Source: Anadara kagoshimensis (Eukaryota; Mollusca; Bivalvia; Arcoida; Arcidae). From it: DNA of 64,000 nt. Within the stretch, counting starts at the first letter, position 1. Every line of letters starts with the position of its first letter. The translations under genes were made by a program, and so were the position numbers. Positions 11,984-24,243 of the stretch are shown piece after piece. The stretch lies in the NCBI GenBank assembly GCA_021292105.1, contig CM037871.1, positions 53,923,261 to 53,987,260 of the forward strand, written 5' to 3'. The notes under the pieces are model-generated. The model saw nothing but the letters and a program-made list of their open reading frames with translations. It ran no database searches and had not been told where the DNA came from.

Positions 11984-13890
11984 CTATAGGTAACACGTAT
12001 GTATTATGACGTCATAGAAAATTGTGGAAAAATTCTATAGACCGTACGTCCAAATCATTTGACGCCGCGCGTGCACCACTTTTTTCACTTTTCTCAAGGC
12101 CATTGTTGAAGGGGTCAAATCGACAGGAAGTGAGCTCCATATGGGGGGAAATCTCGCCCGTCTCGTACATCAGAAATGAAACCAAGAAACGATTATCGTG
12201 AAAATAATTCATTGAAACAAGTAATAATTTAAATAGGTTGATCGAATACCAAATATTTACGTTTCTTTCGCCATTCTGGCTGATCTCCAAGTGTAGCGTT
12301 TCAAGATTCGCGATGACGTGATTTCTTTTGATCGGGTCAAAGTTCAATTCAGATCGATAACCACTGTAAGCCAATCAGCGACCGACTTTCCCACGTGCAT
12401 CAACCATGATCACACAGTATACAATGCGGGAAGATACAAAATTTGCCGATTTCAAGTTAGATAAATCGATAACCATAGTTACCTGACACAAAACTATTAC
12501 AAGGTTAGCATAACCACAGTATACGACTTCTACGGTAACTCTTTTTCATATATAATTACATAATTGAATCAAAATTTTGAGTGCATCTGTGACCCTCGCT
12601 GAATGCAGTGTAAACAAAAATGGCGTTCGTCAGGACGGGAAAGACGTTTTCACAAACGATCGATTTTTAAGAAAAATAATAAAATGCGTTTTTCAAAAGA
12701 ATTAATTAACAGTTCGTCCCAATAATCATTTTTATGAAAATACAGATAAAATTTATTGAATTTATTCTGAATTTAATGTAAATATTGACAAATCCTCTTG
12801 TTTGTTTACATGTGACGTGGATATCATGATCAGCTGATCGAGCTGGACCAGGTGCTGACTAGAACTGACTTCAACTACAATGACTGCACTCATCAAAAAT
12901 CTAACTTGGACATAACTGATGAGGAAACTGTACATGTGCAATGAGATGGACCGCTGTCCCAAAAAGTTGTGATGAAAATAACAATAATAAAACATTCATG
13001 TTGAGTTTAGCAGCTGACTGTAGTTGAGATCCACTTAGGTAAGGTCTGAATTGACTCCTTGAAAACCTCCAGGGATGGCGACTGGACTACCGATGCTGGC
13101 AGGGGATTCCAATAATTTAGTTCTCGGAATGAATATAAAAATTTTAACTAGGGTAAAATCAACATTACCTTCTTCAATATCCCAGACTTGGTTCTCGAAA
13201 AAAAGTTGGTATAAGTGAATAAATGCCAATTTCCACTCCACCATCCACATAAGCGACCATTTCAATATAAATCTTAAAGCACCATCTTTGTAGTATATCA
13301 TCCCAGAATGTTTCATTTCAATTTAGGTGAATAATGAATAATCTTGACTGGGGTAAAAAAAAAAAAAAACTCCAACCCACCATCCTAGAATTAACCGTCT
13401 CGATATAAGTGAAAAAGCATTTTTAAATCTCCGGGGCTGGGGCTCTTCATGCAGTGAAACTTAAAGGGGCTGGGCTAAAATTAACATTATTTCGGTACAA
13501 GCCTGTCAAGTTTTAATCATATCATTTGTCAATTGCAATGGTCTGTGCTTTAGAAAATTCTCATCATGGTACTATATGCCTGTGAATGTTGAAGGTGCAA
13601 GAGGAGCTTACCCTCATACCACTGTATTAATATCGGGTTGTGGGTTAAAGGTGCTGCCTAACGGAGTCACAGACAAGCATTCCACTCCCAATTAATATAA
13701 TTCTATAACCAGTCGATAATCTATCCTTTCAGCCAAATGTGGCTTGCAAAATGAGGAAGCAGTAACTCAAATTTTGAAGTATTGTCATGTATAACACAAG
13801 TCAGGTTGGAACCAAAATCCTTCCACTCTCCAAGAGGATGCTATACCGGTGTAGCTAGCTAACACAAGGTGCTAACCCTTCCAGAAAACT
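11984..13890. other. intergenic with SINE remnants
   Basis: The largest open frame (12012-12374, minus, 120 codons) matches no family I recognise and has no supporting splice or promoter context. Around 13377-13420, 'ccaccatcctagaattaacc' then 'gtctcgatataagtgaaaaa' matches the 3' block of the SINE at 28540-28770, so at least one decayed SINE is present. Confidence 0.45.
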
Positions 13891-13894
13891 CTGT

Positions 13895-14011
13895 CTCACT
13901 TCCCTGGTGGAAGTTCGCGTGTTTAACCTAACTTGTCAGTTTCAAAGTTTTTTTTACTTTACTCCCGGATTGTGATTTGGACATGGATAAGTATGTTTGT
14001 TTTTCATTGGT
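13895..14011 (+). repeat. dispersed repeat 'cttccctggtggaagttc' family, copy 1
   Basis: Shared with inverted copies at 44440, 47365, 48110, 50840 and 55370 and direct copies at 59475 and 63095. The common block runs from cttccctggtggaagttc through 'acttgtcagtttcaaagtt' to 'gtatgtttgtttttcattgg'. Confidence 0.7.
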
Positions 14012-14337
14012 ATAACTGCTTCATTAATTGAATGGGGCAATCTTGAACTGTGATATGATACACATCTTGTTTTAAGAAACAGGAGTAGTTATTTATGCAA
14101 TCATAAATCAGTAGATTAAATTATTCACATGGTATGGTAAACGGTGATTTAAGATGAGAAGACATTACAACGTGAGAATGTTGTCGTGGTATGGATTAGT
14201 ATATTCACTATATTGGGTAATTGAATAGCCTTTTGTGTCCCTGGAAAGATCATACCAAAACTCAGTTCTGTGTGACAGAACATGATTGAAAGAACTCGGC
14301 GGTAGTTAACTATAGTCAGTCCCACTAGTATTTGGTG

Positions 14338-14611
14338 TGGAAGCGCGTGGCCTAGTGGTTAAGGCGTTGTACTCATGATTCGAAGGTCGTGGGTTCGATC
14401 CCTGGACCGGGCGATGTGTTGTGTCCTTGACCAAGACACTTAATTTCACGTTGTTCCAGTTCACTCAGCTGAAAAATAAATGGGTTAACCCTGCGATGGA
14501 CCGGCGTCCCATTCAGGGGAGAGTCTTGTACTCTCAGTCGCTTAACGCCACCGAAACCGGGATAAGCTCCGGCCTGACGAGCCTAAAGGCTCGGGACAGA
14601 CTTTAACTTTA
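14338..14611 (+). repeat. complete tRNA-derived SINE with 14-bp target-site duplications
   Basis: Pol III A box TGGCCTAGTGG (from 14348) and B box GGTTCGATCCC (from 14392) head the element. The body carries 'ctgcgatggaccggcgtccc', a core shared by several animal SINE families (Meta-type, by memory). The tail is (CTTTAA)n. The same 14 bases, ACTAGTATTTGGTG, flank it at 14324-14337 and 14612-14625, showing LINE-type insertion and a fairly recent date. Confidence 0.92.
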
Positions 14612-14658
14612 ACTAGTATTTGGTGAGACAAAACAATGTGTGCCATCCCTTTTTTGGG

Positions 14659-14659
14659 T

Positions 14660-14712
<53 letters not shown>
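14659..14712. repeat. (GT)n microsatellite
   Basis: About 26 GT units just downstream of the SINE duplication. Confidence 0.95.
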
Positions 14713-14713
<1 letters not shown>

Positions 14714-15228
14714 ACAATAACCCGATAATAAATTTGGACATTTCCCGGGATAGGCAATGCCTATTTTCATATTAAATTTAAGGTGATGCTTTATTTTTGA
14801 ACTTTTTTTAAGAGTTACATCCCAAGTCAGTCTTAAAATACATGATTCTGTTGTTAAAAGATCCATCAATACATTATTCTTTATTGTAAGACTAAATTCC
14901 TGAGTTCATTTGATTTAAATTTTGTGTTACTTTGTAAAGAAAATTACGACAAAGAGAAATTTGCACGATGTCCCTAGTTAACTAGTTAATTAAAAAACCT
15001 TGAAACGTACCACTGTTTATCTGTTTGTGTTTACACCTGACATGACCATTGGGTTTCTTTACAAATATTGTTAAAATTAAAATTCTGTCGGATCTTTTTT
15101 TGATAACTTTGATAAATGTTTTCTAGATATTATATAAGTGCTGTAAAACTGCTGTTTATTTATATAGTTTATTTGTTTTGTTACAGAATAAATAATACTT
15201 ATTGAGTCCTGTGCTGTTTTGTTAAAAT
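14713..15228. other. intergenic, no recognised feature
   Basis: AT-rich, no gene or shared repeat recognised. Confidence 0.5.
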
Positions 15229-16368
15229 CGTTTTTAGCTCACTTGACCGAAAGGTCATGTGAGCTTTTGGCATAGCGCAGCGTGTGTATGTGCATGTGTG
15301 CGTTGTTAACACCTATTTTCGACATCTCCTCTGAAACTACAAGACAGGTTTCAATGTAACTTGGTCAGAAGTATATATGGGCCGGTGCAATTCAGATTTG
15401 TTCATGGGGTTGCCATGGCTACCATAACTAGGTCAAGGTGACCTAGGTGTGCAAAAATCTTAAAAAATCTTCTTCTCTGAAACCAATTATTGGAGAAAAT
15501 TTCTGATGTGATATTTGGCTTCTCTAGGGTCTTAAGCCTATAGTTTGTTCATCTTGTGAAATTCGGACAAAAAATAGGTTACGCGTTTTTGCGTTTCATT
15601 TTGAAAAAAATTGTAAAATAGCTTCAAATTGTAATAACTTGACTATTTGACCAGATAATGACATGGGGTTTTCAGTTTTGATATATTGATGTTATTATCT
15701 TTAAAATGAGGTTAAGGTCAATTGTCAAGGTCATGACGTATTTTTTTGGCCTCTGATTATAATAATTATCTGGAAAACTTTTAACTTTTTGTATAGGCAT
15801 GTATATTAGAATGTTGTAGGTATTGATACAACAATCATTTTGATGTATAGAAAAAGGTCATGGGTTCAAAGGTCAAGGTCACAGATGCGAAACAATACTG
15901 AAATGGTTAATTATCTCGAAAACTATAAACTTATTGTATAGGCATGTAATTAAAAAATGCTGTAGGTATTGATTCAACGATCATTTTGATGTATAGAAAA
16001 AGGTCATGGGTTCAAAGGTCAAGGTCACATATGGGAAACAATACCCAAATGGTTAATTATCTTGAAAATTAAAAACTTTTTGTATAGGCATGTATATTAG
16101 AATGTTGTAGGTATTGATACAACGATCATTTTGATGTATAAAAAAGGTCATGTGTTCAACAGTCAAGGTCACAAATGCAAAACAATACCTAAATGGTTAA
16201 TTATCTCGAAAACTATTAACTTTTTGTATAGGCATGTATATTAGAATGTTGTAGGTATTGATACAATGGTCATTATGATGTAAAGAAAAAAGTCATTGGG
16301 GTTTTAGTATTTATGTTTTCTTGAAATCTAACAGCTAGTCATTAGTTATCAGGTGAGCGTATCAGGCC
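15229..16368 (+). mobile_element. non-autonomous element with ~146-bp internal array, copy 2 (interrupted end)
   Basis: Same left end (tttttagctcacttgacc) and same interior as 6709-8553, with about four array units. At the right end the sequence reaches 'caggtgagcgtatcaggcc' and is then interrupted by the inverted-repeat insertion at 16369-16546. Confidence 0.75.
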
Positions 16369-16546
16369 GAATTTAAAATTCCACCTTTTCTTTGAAAGAC
16401 AGGAGATAACAAGAGGCCCATGGGCCTTTTTTAAAATTCCACCCCTTCTTTGAAAGACAGGAGATAACAAGAGGCCCATGGGTCTGTTGTTGGGCCTCTT
16501 GTTATCTCCTGTCTTTCAAAGAAAAGGTGGAATTTTAAATTCGAGT
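16369..16546. repeat. direct-plus-inverted repeat cluster within the end of copy 2
   Basis: A ~55-bp block (aatttaaaattccacctttt, ctttgaaagacaggagataa, caagaggcc) occurs twice in direct orientation (16370-16427, 16428-16487) and once inverted (16492-16546). The outer copies can fold into a long stem. The block ends in the palindrome GGCCCATGGGCC that also ends the 6709-8553 element, so the rearrangement happened at that terminus. Confidence 0.7.
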
Positions 16547-17925
16547 TGCCGCCTGTCCGCCCGACCTTGTGTTCGAAATTTTTGTGGTGTGCCAATTCTC
16601 CAAAACTACATAGCATCATTTCACGAAACTTGGTGCAAAGCATCAAAATTATGGGAGCTGCACATACTAGTCGTTATCCCAAGTGGGTTTGATAATTTTC
16701 TTGGGAGTTATGGTAATGACCCTTTGACTAAAAAACTAAATTACTTAAATTTCCTTAGACGCATGACTGGAGCCAAAATCTAATTTGATATAGTTTTAAA
16801 CTAAAAAAGAAAATAATTTTGTGTCTGCTCGACAAATGGATAACGTTTTTGCGTTAAAATTTGACAAAATTGAAAAATGTTCTTTGATCATGTAATGTCA
16901 AGACAATTTTTTCTGTAGTAATTCAAAACTATTAACTACCATTTCACGAAATTTTGGGCAAAGCATCCATATTGATAGGAGATGCCCATATCATTAACCC
17001 GAGTTGGTTTGCTCATTTTTGTACGGCGTTCGCGACAGTGAAAGCGTACATTGCTATCGCTGTCTTTAAAATAGGGCTTCTTTACTATGAAATAATATGA
17101 AATATGTTTAGTACGCATCGGAAATAGTGCGCCTGGTAAATGAACGAGAAAGGAATCGTATCTGTTTTATCGTGAGATATGTATTCTGAGACGGGTAATG
17201 CATTTGGCTACATATTCACATTTGGAATAAATTTTAGAAATATATTTCGGAATCTAGTAACAAATTGCAGCGGGATGCATCCAATAATTTGTGCAGTCTG
17301 GCGAACTAATCTTGTAGAATACAATAAAAGTTTGAATCCTACGATATAAAATCCTAACTTTTAATGAAATAAACAACAATGGCAGGTGAATTTAATCAAT
17401 TCTTTATAAAATCTGTGGTAATTTAAATTTTTTTTTGAAGGGTATAATAACGTATTTTGGTGTTGAGGTATTCTGTCACATTTTAAAACTGATTTATCGA
17501 TTAGTTTTTTTACTTCCATAAAAGGAAGATAAATCGTACAGTGTCGTGTGCAAACTGAGCATACTTTACCGATTTGGAAGTAAAATTAACATGAAACGGG
17601 AATATTGTGAGTGATAATCAGCAGTTTTTTAAAAACCAGACTTAACGGCAAATGATCCAGTTTCATACAAACGCTAGAACGAAACCCCTCATAGCGACGG
17701 TCGGGTCTGCAAAACTCTACTTTCTCTCTATACAAAATGACAAACAACGATCAGGTACAATTTATAAAACCTTATCAAACTTTAATTACAGATCGTCTTT
17801 TTCATATATTTATGGAATTATTATTTTCTGCCGACTTTTACTTAGCAATACATGGTTTATTACGTTGTATCTTTTCAAAATCGCCATCCGTCGGACTATG
17901 CATCGATCGACCCTACCTCCCCACA

Positions 17926-17946
17926 CCCCCCCGCCCCGCCCCACCC
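17926..17946 (-). other. G-quadruplex tract on the minus strand
   Basis: C runs of 7, 4, 4 and 3 separated by single bases give a minus-strand G-quadruplex with one-base loops, and an i-motif candidate on the plus strand. Confidence 0.5.
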
Positions 17947-18240
17947 GGGGGATGTTCATTTATTTCCATGGTCTTGTCCCAACACCATTTTCCCAACTAC
18001 GCCGTACAGCAGCACACAAGTACAGTGCTATGTTTCTGGAAGTTATGCCCCTTTGACTGAAAAATCTAAAATGGTGAAGTCTTTTACTTTTCTATAGTCT
18101 TGACTGCTAATTCATTAATTTCATGAAATGTAGTTGGAAAATAGGTGATTGCGCATTTTTGGGTTACATTTTGAAAAATGCCTTCATATTGTTATGTTCA
18201 GGCACTTCAAGCTTGTCTGGAGTAATTCTCCAAATCTATG

Positions 18241-18555
18241 CGAGTTCGAGTCCCGCTCGGAGCACATGTGGGAAAGTGAATTTTCCTTGCCGTTCGCCTT
18301 TACGGATTCACCTGGTATCAGAATAATGGACTGGGGAGTGGTACGCTTGTCTGCGGCGTACTGGCTCTGTGAGCTGGCACGTTAAAGTCGCCATGAGTGC
18401 GCGCTAGTACAAGGCAGACCGTACAACACACAATTCACATGCGTGCACTAAGATTGTTCATAGATTAATCCATAGAGATTAATAAAATAGTTCTCGTCGC
18501 GAATACCTGAAAAATTGCTGATGCGACGTTAAGCAACATTCAACCAACCAACCAA
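18241..18555 (+). repeat. 5'-truncated SINE with (ACCA)n tail
   Basis: It begins at a B box (gagttcgagtcccgctcgg) and ends 'gatgcgacgttaagcaacat' followed by (CAAC)n. CCAAATCTATG flanks both sides (18230-18240 and 18556-18566). Removing the insert rejoins the older repeat as 'ctccaaatctatgtagaact', matching 'ctccaaaactacatagcatc' at ~16600. Confidence 0.8.
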
Positions 18556-18751
18556 CCAAATCTATGTAGAACTATTTCACGAAACTTGACCCAAAGCATA
18601 AAATTCGAAAAGTGCTTACCATTAGCCAAATCTTGTTTTTCTCATTTCCTGCGAGTTATTGATCTTTGTACATAAGTGAATGCTGGTAGGGATCCAATTA
18701 ATTGAATTTGCTTGCTTTTTGCTCGCTTTTTAGCACAAACGTCAAGTGCAT

Positions 18752-18864
<113 letters not shown>

Positions 18865-19135
18865 TTAAGCAGCAAGATTCATCTAAAACTTTAATTGTTT
18901 AAAACCCAATAGTCATTGACGCACCTAAAGTGGTTTCAACAACGTAGGTACTGTGTACAAAAAGGTTCATTTTTTTAGAAGCTTTCGGTCAGCCAGAAGA
19001 ATCAAGCTATATCTGTTGCTTATGGATAACCAATTTCAGTGAAATTTGCAATTGGGGTACACTCTTAAAAATACACCGAATAATTGACCCGATTTTGGTG
19101 AAATCTGCATTGTGAGATGTAGAGGTGGTACATGT

Positions 19136-19237
19136 CATATACCATTTTTGATTAAATTTAATCATAAAATACATTCAAAATATTGTCATATACCATTTAT
19201 TGAATATTTTATGATTAAATTTAAAAAATGGTATATG
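19136..19237. repeat. AT-rich hairpin (36-bp arms)
   Basis: The arm 'catataccatttttgattaa..' to 19171 pairs with '..ttaaaaaatggtatatg' ending at 19237; the loop repeats 'gtcatataccattta'. Likely a small palindromic MITE. Confidence 0.6.
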
Positions 19238-19380
19238 CTAATGGGGATTAATGCTTTCATTTTAAATTTTCCTTCTAATTTTGATATTTTTGATAGCTCA
19301 AAAAATGTAGCCCGAATTATTCCCTACGGCTAGAATACAATACAATTTAATACAATATAAATGATTTTGCATAAAGAATG

Positions 19381-19919
19381 CTAGCCCGAGATTCCTCTGG
19401 CCCGAAATTTTTTTTTTTTTTTTTATCAATTTCGGGCCAGAGATCGGGCTTCATTATCGCTTCAGATCGCTTACCTGAACCTTTATTCACAAGAATCCAT
19501 CGAAAAAACTACGTGGCAACTCCGTTTTATATCCATTCCAGTCATATAAATCCAACACATCCTTCATCATCTCGCCATTTTTTATGTTATGATATTCAAA
19601 TAACGCGAGATCTCGCGGGTTAAAGTCTCCCTTTTCTGATACACAAGTGTTGGATTTATATGGCTGGAATGGATATAAAACGGAGTTGCCACGTAGTTTT
19701 TTCGATGGATTCTTGTGAATAAAGGTTCAGGTAAGCGATCTGACTGGTTCATTACCCAATGCCCGTGAAAATAAAGTGAACATATCCGCCAAATTAAATC
19801 TTACCCTGCCGTGGGATTTCAACGGCATCACGTTATGTAAAATAATGAAGCCCGATCTCTGGCCCGAAATTGATAAAAAAAAAAAAAAAAAAATTTCGGG
19901 CCAGAGGAATCTCGGGCTA
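19381..19919. mobile_element. nested foldback element (539 bp)
   Basis: The outer arms are 19381-~19558 and ~19648-19919. Each arm tip (ctagcccgagattcctctgg at the left end) is itself a hairpin in which CTCTGGCCCGAAAT pairs with ATTTCGGGCCAGAG across an oligo-T/A loop. The inner arm 'ctgaacctttattcacaaga' to 'tatataaatccaacac' is nearly perfectly inverted at 19648-19741. The right arm has ~100 bp (19742-19845) with no left partner. No coding capacity. Confidence 0.85.
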
Positions 19920-20790
19920 AAAGAATGCATGTTATATAAATTTACACAAGACATTTTTATTAATGAACAATGTTGCGTAATTATGTTCATTTCTTTCTGG
20001 TGACTATAAAGACAGTTACTGTTATTAAACTGATAATGGAGAAAATGTTAACTCATTTCAAAATGCCCGGGTTAATCTTTCTGTGCTACTTTTTTAATAA
20101 ATGTAAATAAGATAATTTGCATTCAAACTATTTGAATGAATTAGGTTTTACGTCTGTCATGTGAGCACTACTAGAGTCGCACCTCATGACATATATTTAT
20201 AATCAACGTGGGTAGATAAAGGGGATTCCCCTTTGGATTTTTCGGCTAGAATCTGGGTTTCTAAACAATTTCTTTATAAAAAAATTCTACATTTTGTCAC
20301 AGCATCGCCATTCAATACAAATCAGCGACATTTATTAATACAGAGTCCGTTTTAAAAAAAACAAAACAATAATATGCCATGCATGATCTACAATGTATAT
20401 TACCGGCAAAACTGTCTAAAGTCTGCGCATGATCAGTAGACGGGAATTTCCACATTACGCCGAGGTCAATATTGAGGGCTGGTATTTACACATAATCTAT
20501 TTATAAACATGAACAAATCAGATCTCCGCTGAAAATGTGCACACGTTAACGAAATTTCCATTATAGGATTGGTCGACATTTAAAACCCGGGCTGTGTTAG
20601 AGGTAAATATTAGTCATATAGCTTTTGACCAGGGAAGACGTCTACTATGTATGTAATTCAAAGATTACATTGATCGTATACAAAACAATATTGTGAAATA
20701 TTTATCGAGTGAATAATTCGTCAATCACATACTTAAATGTTTGGAATTTAATCAAAAGACGATTTTAATTTGAAAAAAGAAAAGAAAAAC
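19920..20790. other. upstream region of the TNF-like gene
   Basis: AT-rich, no repeat shared elsewhere. It contains the promoter or 5' UTR of the gene starting at 20791; no clear TATA box or initiator could be assigned. Confidence 0.4.
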
Positions 20791-23737
20791 ATGCCGACAT
20801 CACCATTGCCGTCATCTGCAAGCATGTCGGGGATAAAATGGCCCAAAGTGAAGTCAGAGGACTGCAAAATGAGTACCATAGATGAAACGGGAGATTCGGC
20901 GTCTGGAAAATGCTTTTATGAATGCCAAGGTGATAGCGAAGTTGCATCAGGTTGTTTTAGTGACACTAGAAAATTAACCGTTGACATTGGTAAACCTTGC
21001 CGGGAAAGTGAACTTGGTTGCGAGGAGACAAAACCGTTTCTTGGAGACGAGGAGGGTGTGTCATTACAATCAAAATATTCTACAAAAACCGCATATAAAG
21101 GAAATGATAATGAAGAGGGTCACACTGATAGCCTGAAAACCCACAAATCAAAGGTTACTTATTGCAAATCCCGTTGTGAAAGTTGCGTAAGATTAAATTA
21201 TGAACAGCAGAAACCGTGTGACAGAATGGCAGTTAGTATGCCTATACCTGAAAATAGAGACGAGGTGAATAGCAATAAATTCAATCGTTCCAAATTAAAG
21301 AAAAAACGACGAAGCTGTTTGTGCAAAATATTATTAACAGCGGTTATTGTAGTTTTACTCGTTGCAGTTACTGCCCTTGTGACATATTTAATAACAAATA
21401 AACCCAGGGAAATCCCCACAGAAGTTGGAGACGATCCAAAGGTAAATATAAACTGTATTTTATAGATAATATCGGAAAAACCTCTGTGTATAGGAAAATC
21501 CATGTATACATGTCTCATGATGGGTTTATACATTATGAATATTCATTATTTAATGTCTTGCTTGTCATGATGATAAAAACAAACGCACAAGTAAATGTTA
21601 GGGAACAAATAGTTCAAATATTCTGGTTTGATGAACCAAAACTACGACCTTTAACCTATTAATGTGAATCATTATTCGTTATACCTTCGGTTTCATTAAA
21701 GATATATACAGGAAAACCCTACACTGAACTATGTGGGTTATTTATTTATTTATTGTTTCGTTACATACAAAAAAAAAAAATAAATAACATGAATGTATAT
21801 GACATATTAGTCTTGAACGATGATATATGCCTCTTTTACCATGCAGCAATATAAAAAAGAAACTTCCCATCGTTAAGGCAGATAGTTTAACCTTATGTCA
21901 TATTTTAAACTTCTGGTCAACTTATATTTTAAAATGGGTCTATATTTATTTTCAGGATGAAGAGAGTACTGAGAGTGTCACAAATGAACCATATATGAGC
22001 AAAATCAACAGATTGTTACTGTCACGTAAGTGTTTCTGTATACGTCTTTCTATAAACAGATTTACCCATCATGTCAGTTTTATAGATTTTCTACTTTTCC
22101 TCCAAAAAAAAAAAAAAAAAAAAATCTACAATCTTTATTTTCAATTAAATGGTCCATTAAAACATAAAATCAAGACCTATATTGCAATGTTCAGTTAATA
22201 GTTTATAAAGATTAATGAACCAACTATACTACTGTTAAAATGACAGCTCGGTGAAAGAACAGTCACCACCCACTTTCAATTGCAAGTCTTAGGTCAGACC
22301 CCGTCGGGGTTTAAATCTACGACCTCCCACTTACAGCGAGACTGGTGTGCTTACTTTAAAATTGTTTTATTATGTTACAAATTAATACTTCATCTAATAT
22401 ATCTTATATCTGAATATTTAATAACTTTATATTTGTAGGTATGTTCCCAGAAAGAGGCAAACCATCCAAAAAGTTATCTGGAATATACATGAACCTGGAC
22501 ACAAAATCCTTAACAGGTAATTATCTGAATTTTTGCATCTGAAAAAATTAAGCCTGATTATCTTCTTTAACGACGGTATGTTATTTTGGGTATTGCTACC
22601 ACCGTAAAATTAAGGAAATAAATAACATACCATCGTTATTAGGGCAGATAATTCGACCTACTAAAGATATAATAATGTAATATGGTCTCTAGTCTGACTA
22701 ATCAGCCCACTAAACACCTATTTTAATTTTTTGACTTTTTGGAGTTTTCCAAAAAGTAAAAAAATTAAAATGGAGGTTTAGTGGGCTGATTAGTCGGACT
22801 ATATGGTCTCTATCAGTTTTTATGTTGTAATAAATGGGGGTTTAGTGGGCTGATTAGTCGGACTATATGGTCTCTATCAGTTTTTATGTTGTAATATCAC
22901 TGAAAACAAATATTTGTATGTTTAAAACGTCAAGCTTGGGTAATAGTCTTAGAGGAGGAAACGATTCTCACATGCCGAATGGCCGAGATTTGAATAGCCA
23001 GTAGCCAACAGCTAACGAGGGCCGATATATCTATGAACTGCCGATTCGACACTAATTCATTAGTCTAAATTGTTTATCGAAACATCAAAATGTATTCCCT
23101 GTTGTCCTGGACCACCCCATGTTTGGGCATGCTCGTAATAGTTTTATACCCTTAAGCTTAGTTAAGAGTTCTTTAATTTGTATTGAGACGGTCAGATTTT
23201 CTCAAGGTAACAGGAATTTTTTGCTTTGTCCCGATAATGGCCATGTTTTGATAATTAGCCGCTATTTTTTATGGAATTTTAATTTAGAAACTATGTTTTA
23301 ATTTTTTTTTATAATTTGTAGATGCCGGAAGTTTGATAAAATGGAATCCTCCCCCAAGGGAAAAATTTGGACGAATGGAAAATCGCGACATTCAATACTC
23401 GAACGGATTATTTACTGTACTTCGTGATGGCTGGTACATAGTGTATTCTAAACTGTATCTGGTAACGTACAAGGAGTATGATAAATCCGGACACGTCATC
23501 ATGAAACCGTACAATTACCAACATTGTGTGGATTTCGATTTCAATCTTGGAGACCAGAAAATCGACTCCATTTGTAACTTGGGGTCTCTCTGGGGAGGGC
23601 ACAAGGGAGCTAATCACATCTGGAAACCTGTATTTCTCAAGGAAGGCGTCTCGGTCAAAGTCACCATGAATAATAAACCCATTGTCAGTCCTGATGATTT
23701 GTTCAGCTCATTTGAAATGATCGAACTTACCTCCTGA
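20791..23737 (+). CDS. TNF-superfamily ligand (type II membrane protein, 404 aa)
   Basis: Four exons, 20791-21441, 21956-22025, 22439-22516 and 23322-23737, join with consistent phases (0, 1, 1) to 1215 bp. Residues 1-179 are cytoplasmic, with twelve Cys and a basic stop (KLKKKRR, 168-174). Residues 180-200 are the membrane span (ILLTAVIVVLLVAV). After a ~50-residue stalk, residues ~250-404 form the TNF homology domain: strand A KKLSGIYMN, then NGLFTVLRDGWYIVYSKLYL, and the C-terminal strand LFSSFEMIELTS. Cys335 and Cys351 could form a disulfide. Such ligands trimerise and bind TNF receptors in immunity and apoptosis. The ATG chosen has an A-rich leader and is the first in frame. The exact subfamily is not determined. 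No dibasic furin site is evident in the stalk. Confidence 0.88.
22553..22662. mobile_element. palindromic MITE (taacgatggtatgt family), copy 1
   Basis: In the TNF-like intron 3. Its ends are inverse copies (cctgattatcttctttaacg and attagggcagataattcg). The 86-bp element at 40468-40553 has the same ends. Confidence 0.65.
22691..22800. mobile_element. 110-bp near-perfect palindromic MITE
   Basis: 'agtctgactaatcagcccac' pairs with 'gtgggctgattagtcggact'; only ~6 bp of loop remains. 'tatggtctct' occurs on both sides. The right half plus flank (22767-22831) is duplicated in tandem at 22832-22895 (64-65 bp unit). Confidence 0.75.
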
Positions 23738-24156
23738 TTAAAACTTCAAAATGCTGTAATATGGTCTCGAAAGACCAAAAAACTGTGTACCTCAAAATCC
23801 AAAAACATGGTCCTAAAAAACCAAAAACTATGGTCTTCAAAAACCAAAAGCTGTGATACAAAGTGCTGACTGATTCTAGACGACGGGGGTACGGCTGATT
23901 CTGGAGAACGGATTCTGTCCATGCAGGTCGTGGACTATATATTGTTGCCGAAATGAACAATTCTTTTTATTTTTCTACCATAGACAAATCATTGTAAAAA
24001 GTATCATGCTCGAAAATTTACAAAAATGAAAAAAAAATGTTACTATGAAATTGATTACGTTGTTTAAAAACAGTGTTGTACATTAAATATGTTTGTATAT
24101 ATTTTGTATCATATTTAGATAAACTGTATTTATACATTTTTGTTAAATCATGTTGG

Positions 24157-24162
24157 AATAAA
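24157..24162 (+). other. polyadenylation signal AATAAA (TNF-like gene)
   Basis: Lies about 420 bp after the stop codon, followed by AT-rich sequence. Confidence 0.4.
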
Positions 24163-24211
24163 TATTTTAAAAAATATAAATGCGTCAGCTGTTTGAAGTA
24201 GAAGCTCGCTA

Positions 24212-24212
24212 G

Positions 24213-24241
<29 letters not shown>
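24212..24241. repeat. (CT)n microsatellite
   Basis: About 15 CT units. Confidence 0.9.

Positions 24242-24243
<2 letters not shown>

Larger units (their letters stand above)
16547..18680 (+). repeat. diverged repeat region ('cacgaaacttg..caaagcat' family)
   Basis: Related segments recur at 16590-16700, 16935-17010, 18020-18230 and 18567-18670, marked by 'atttcacgaaacttg' with 'caaagcat' and by 'cctttgactgaaaa' and 'cattttgaaaaatg'. No coding frame was recognised. A SINE splits one copy at 18240/18567. Confidence 0.5.

Noticed and set aside
12012-12374. 120-codon minus-strand frame
   Set aside because: No family match, no splice or promoter support, and it starts in repeat-rich intergenic DNA.
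17652-18097. Overlapping ~80-134-codon frames
   Set aside because: Three frames overlap in a C-rich and repeat-derived stretch with no coding signature.
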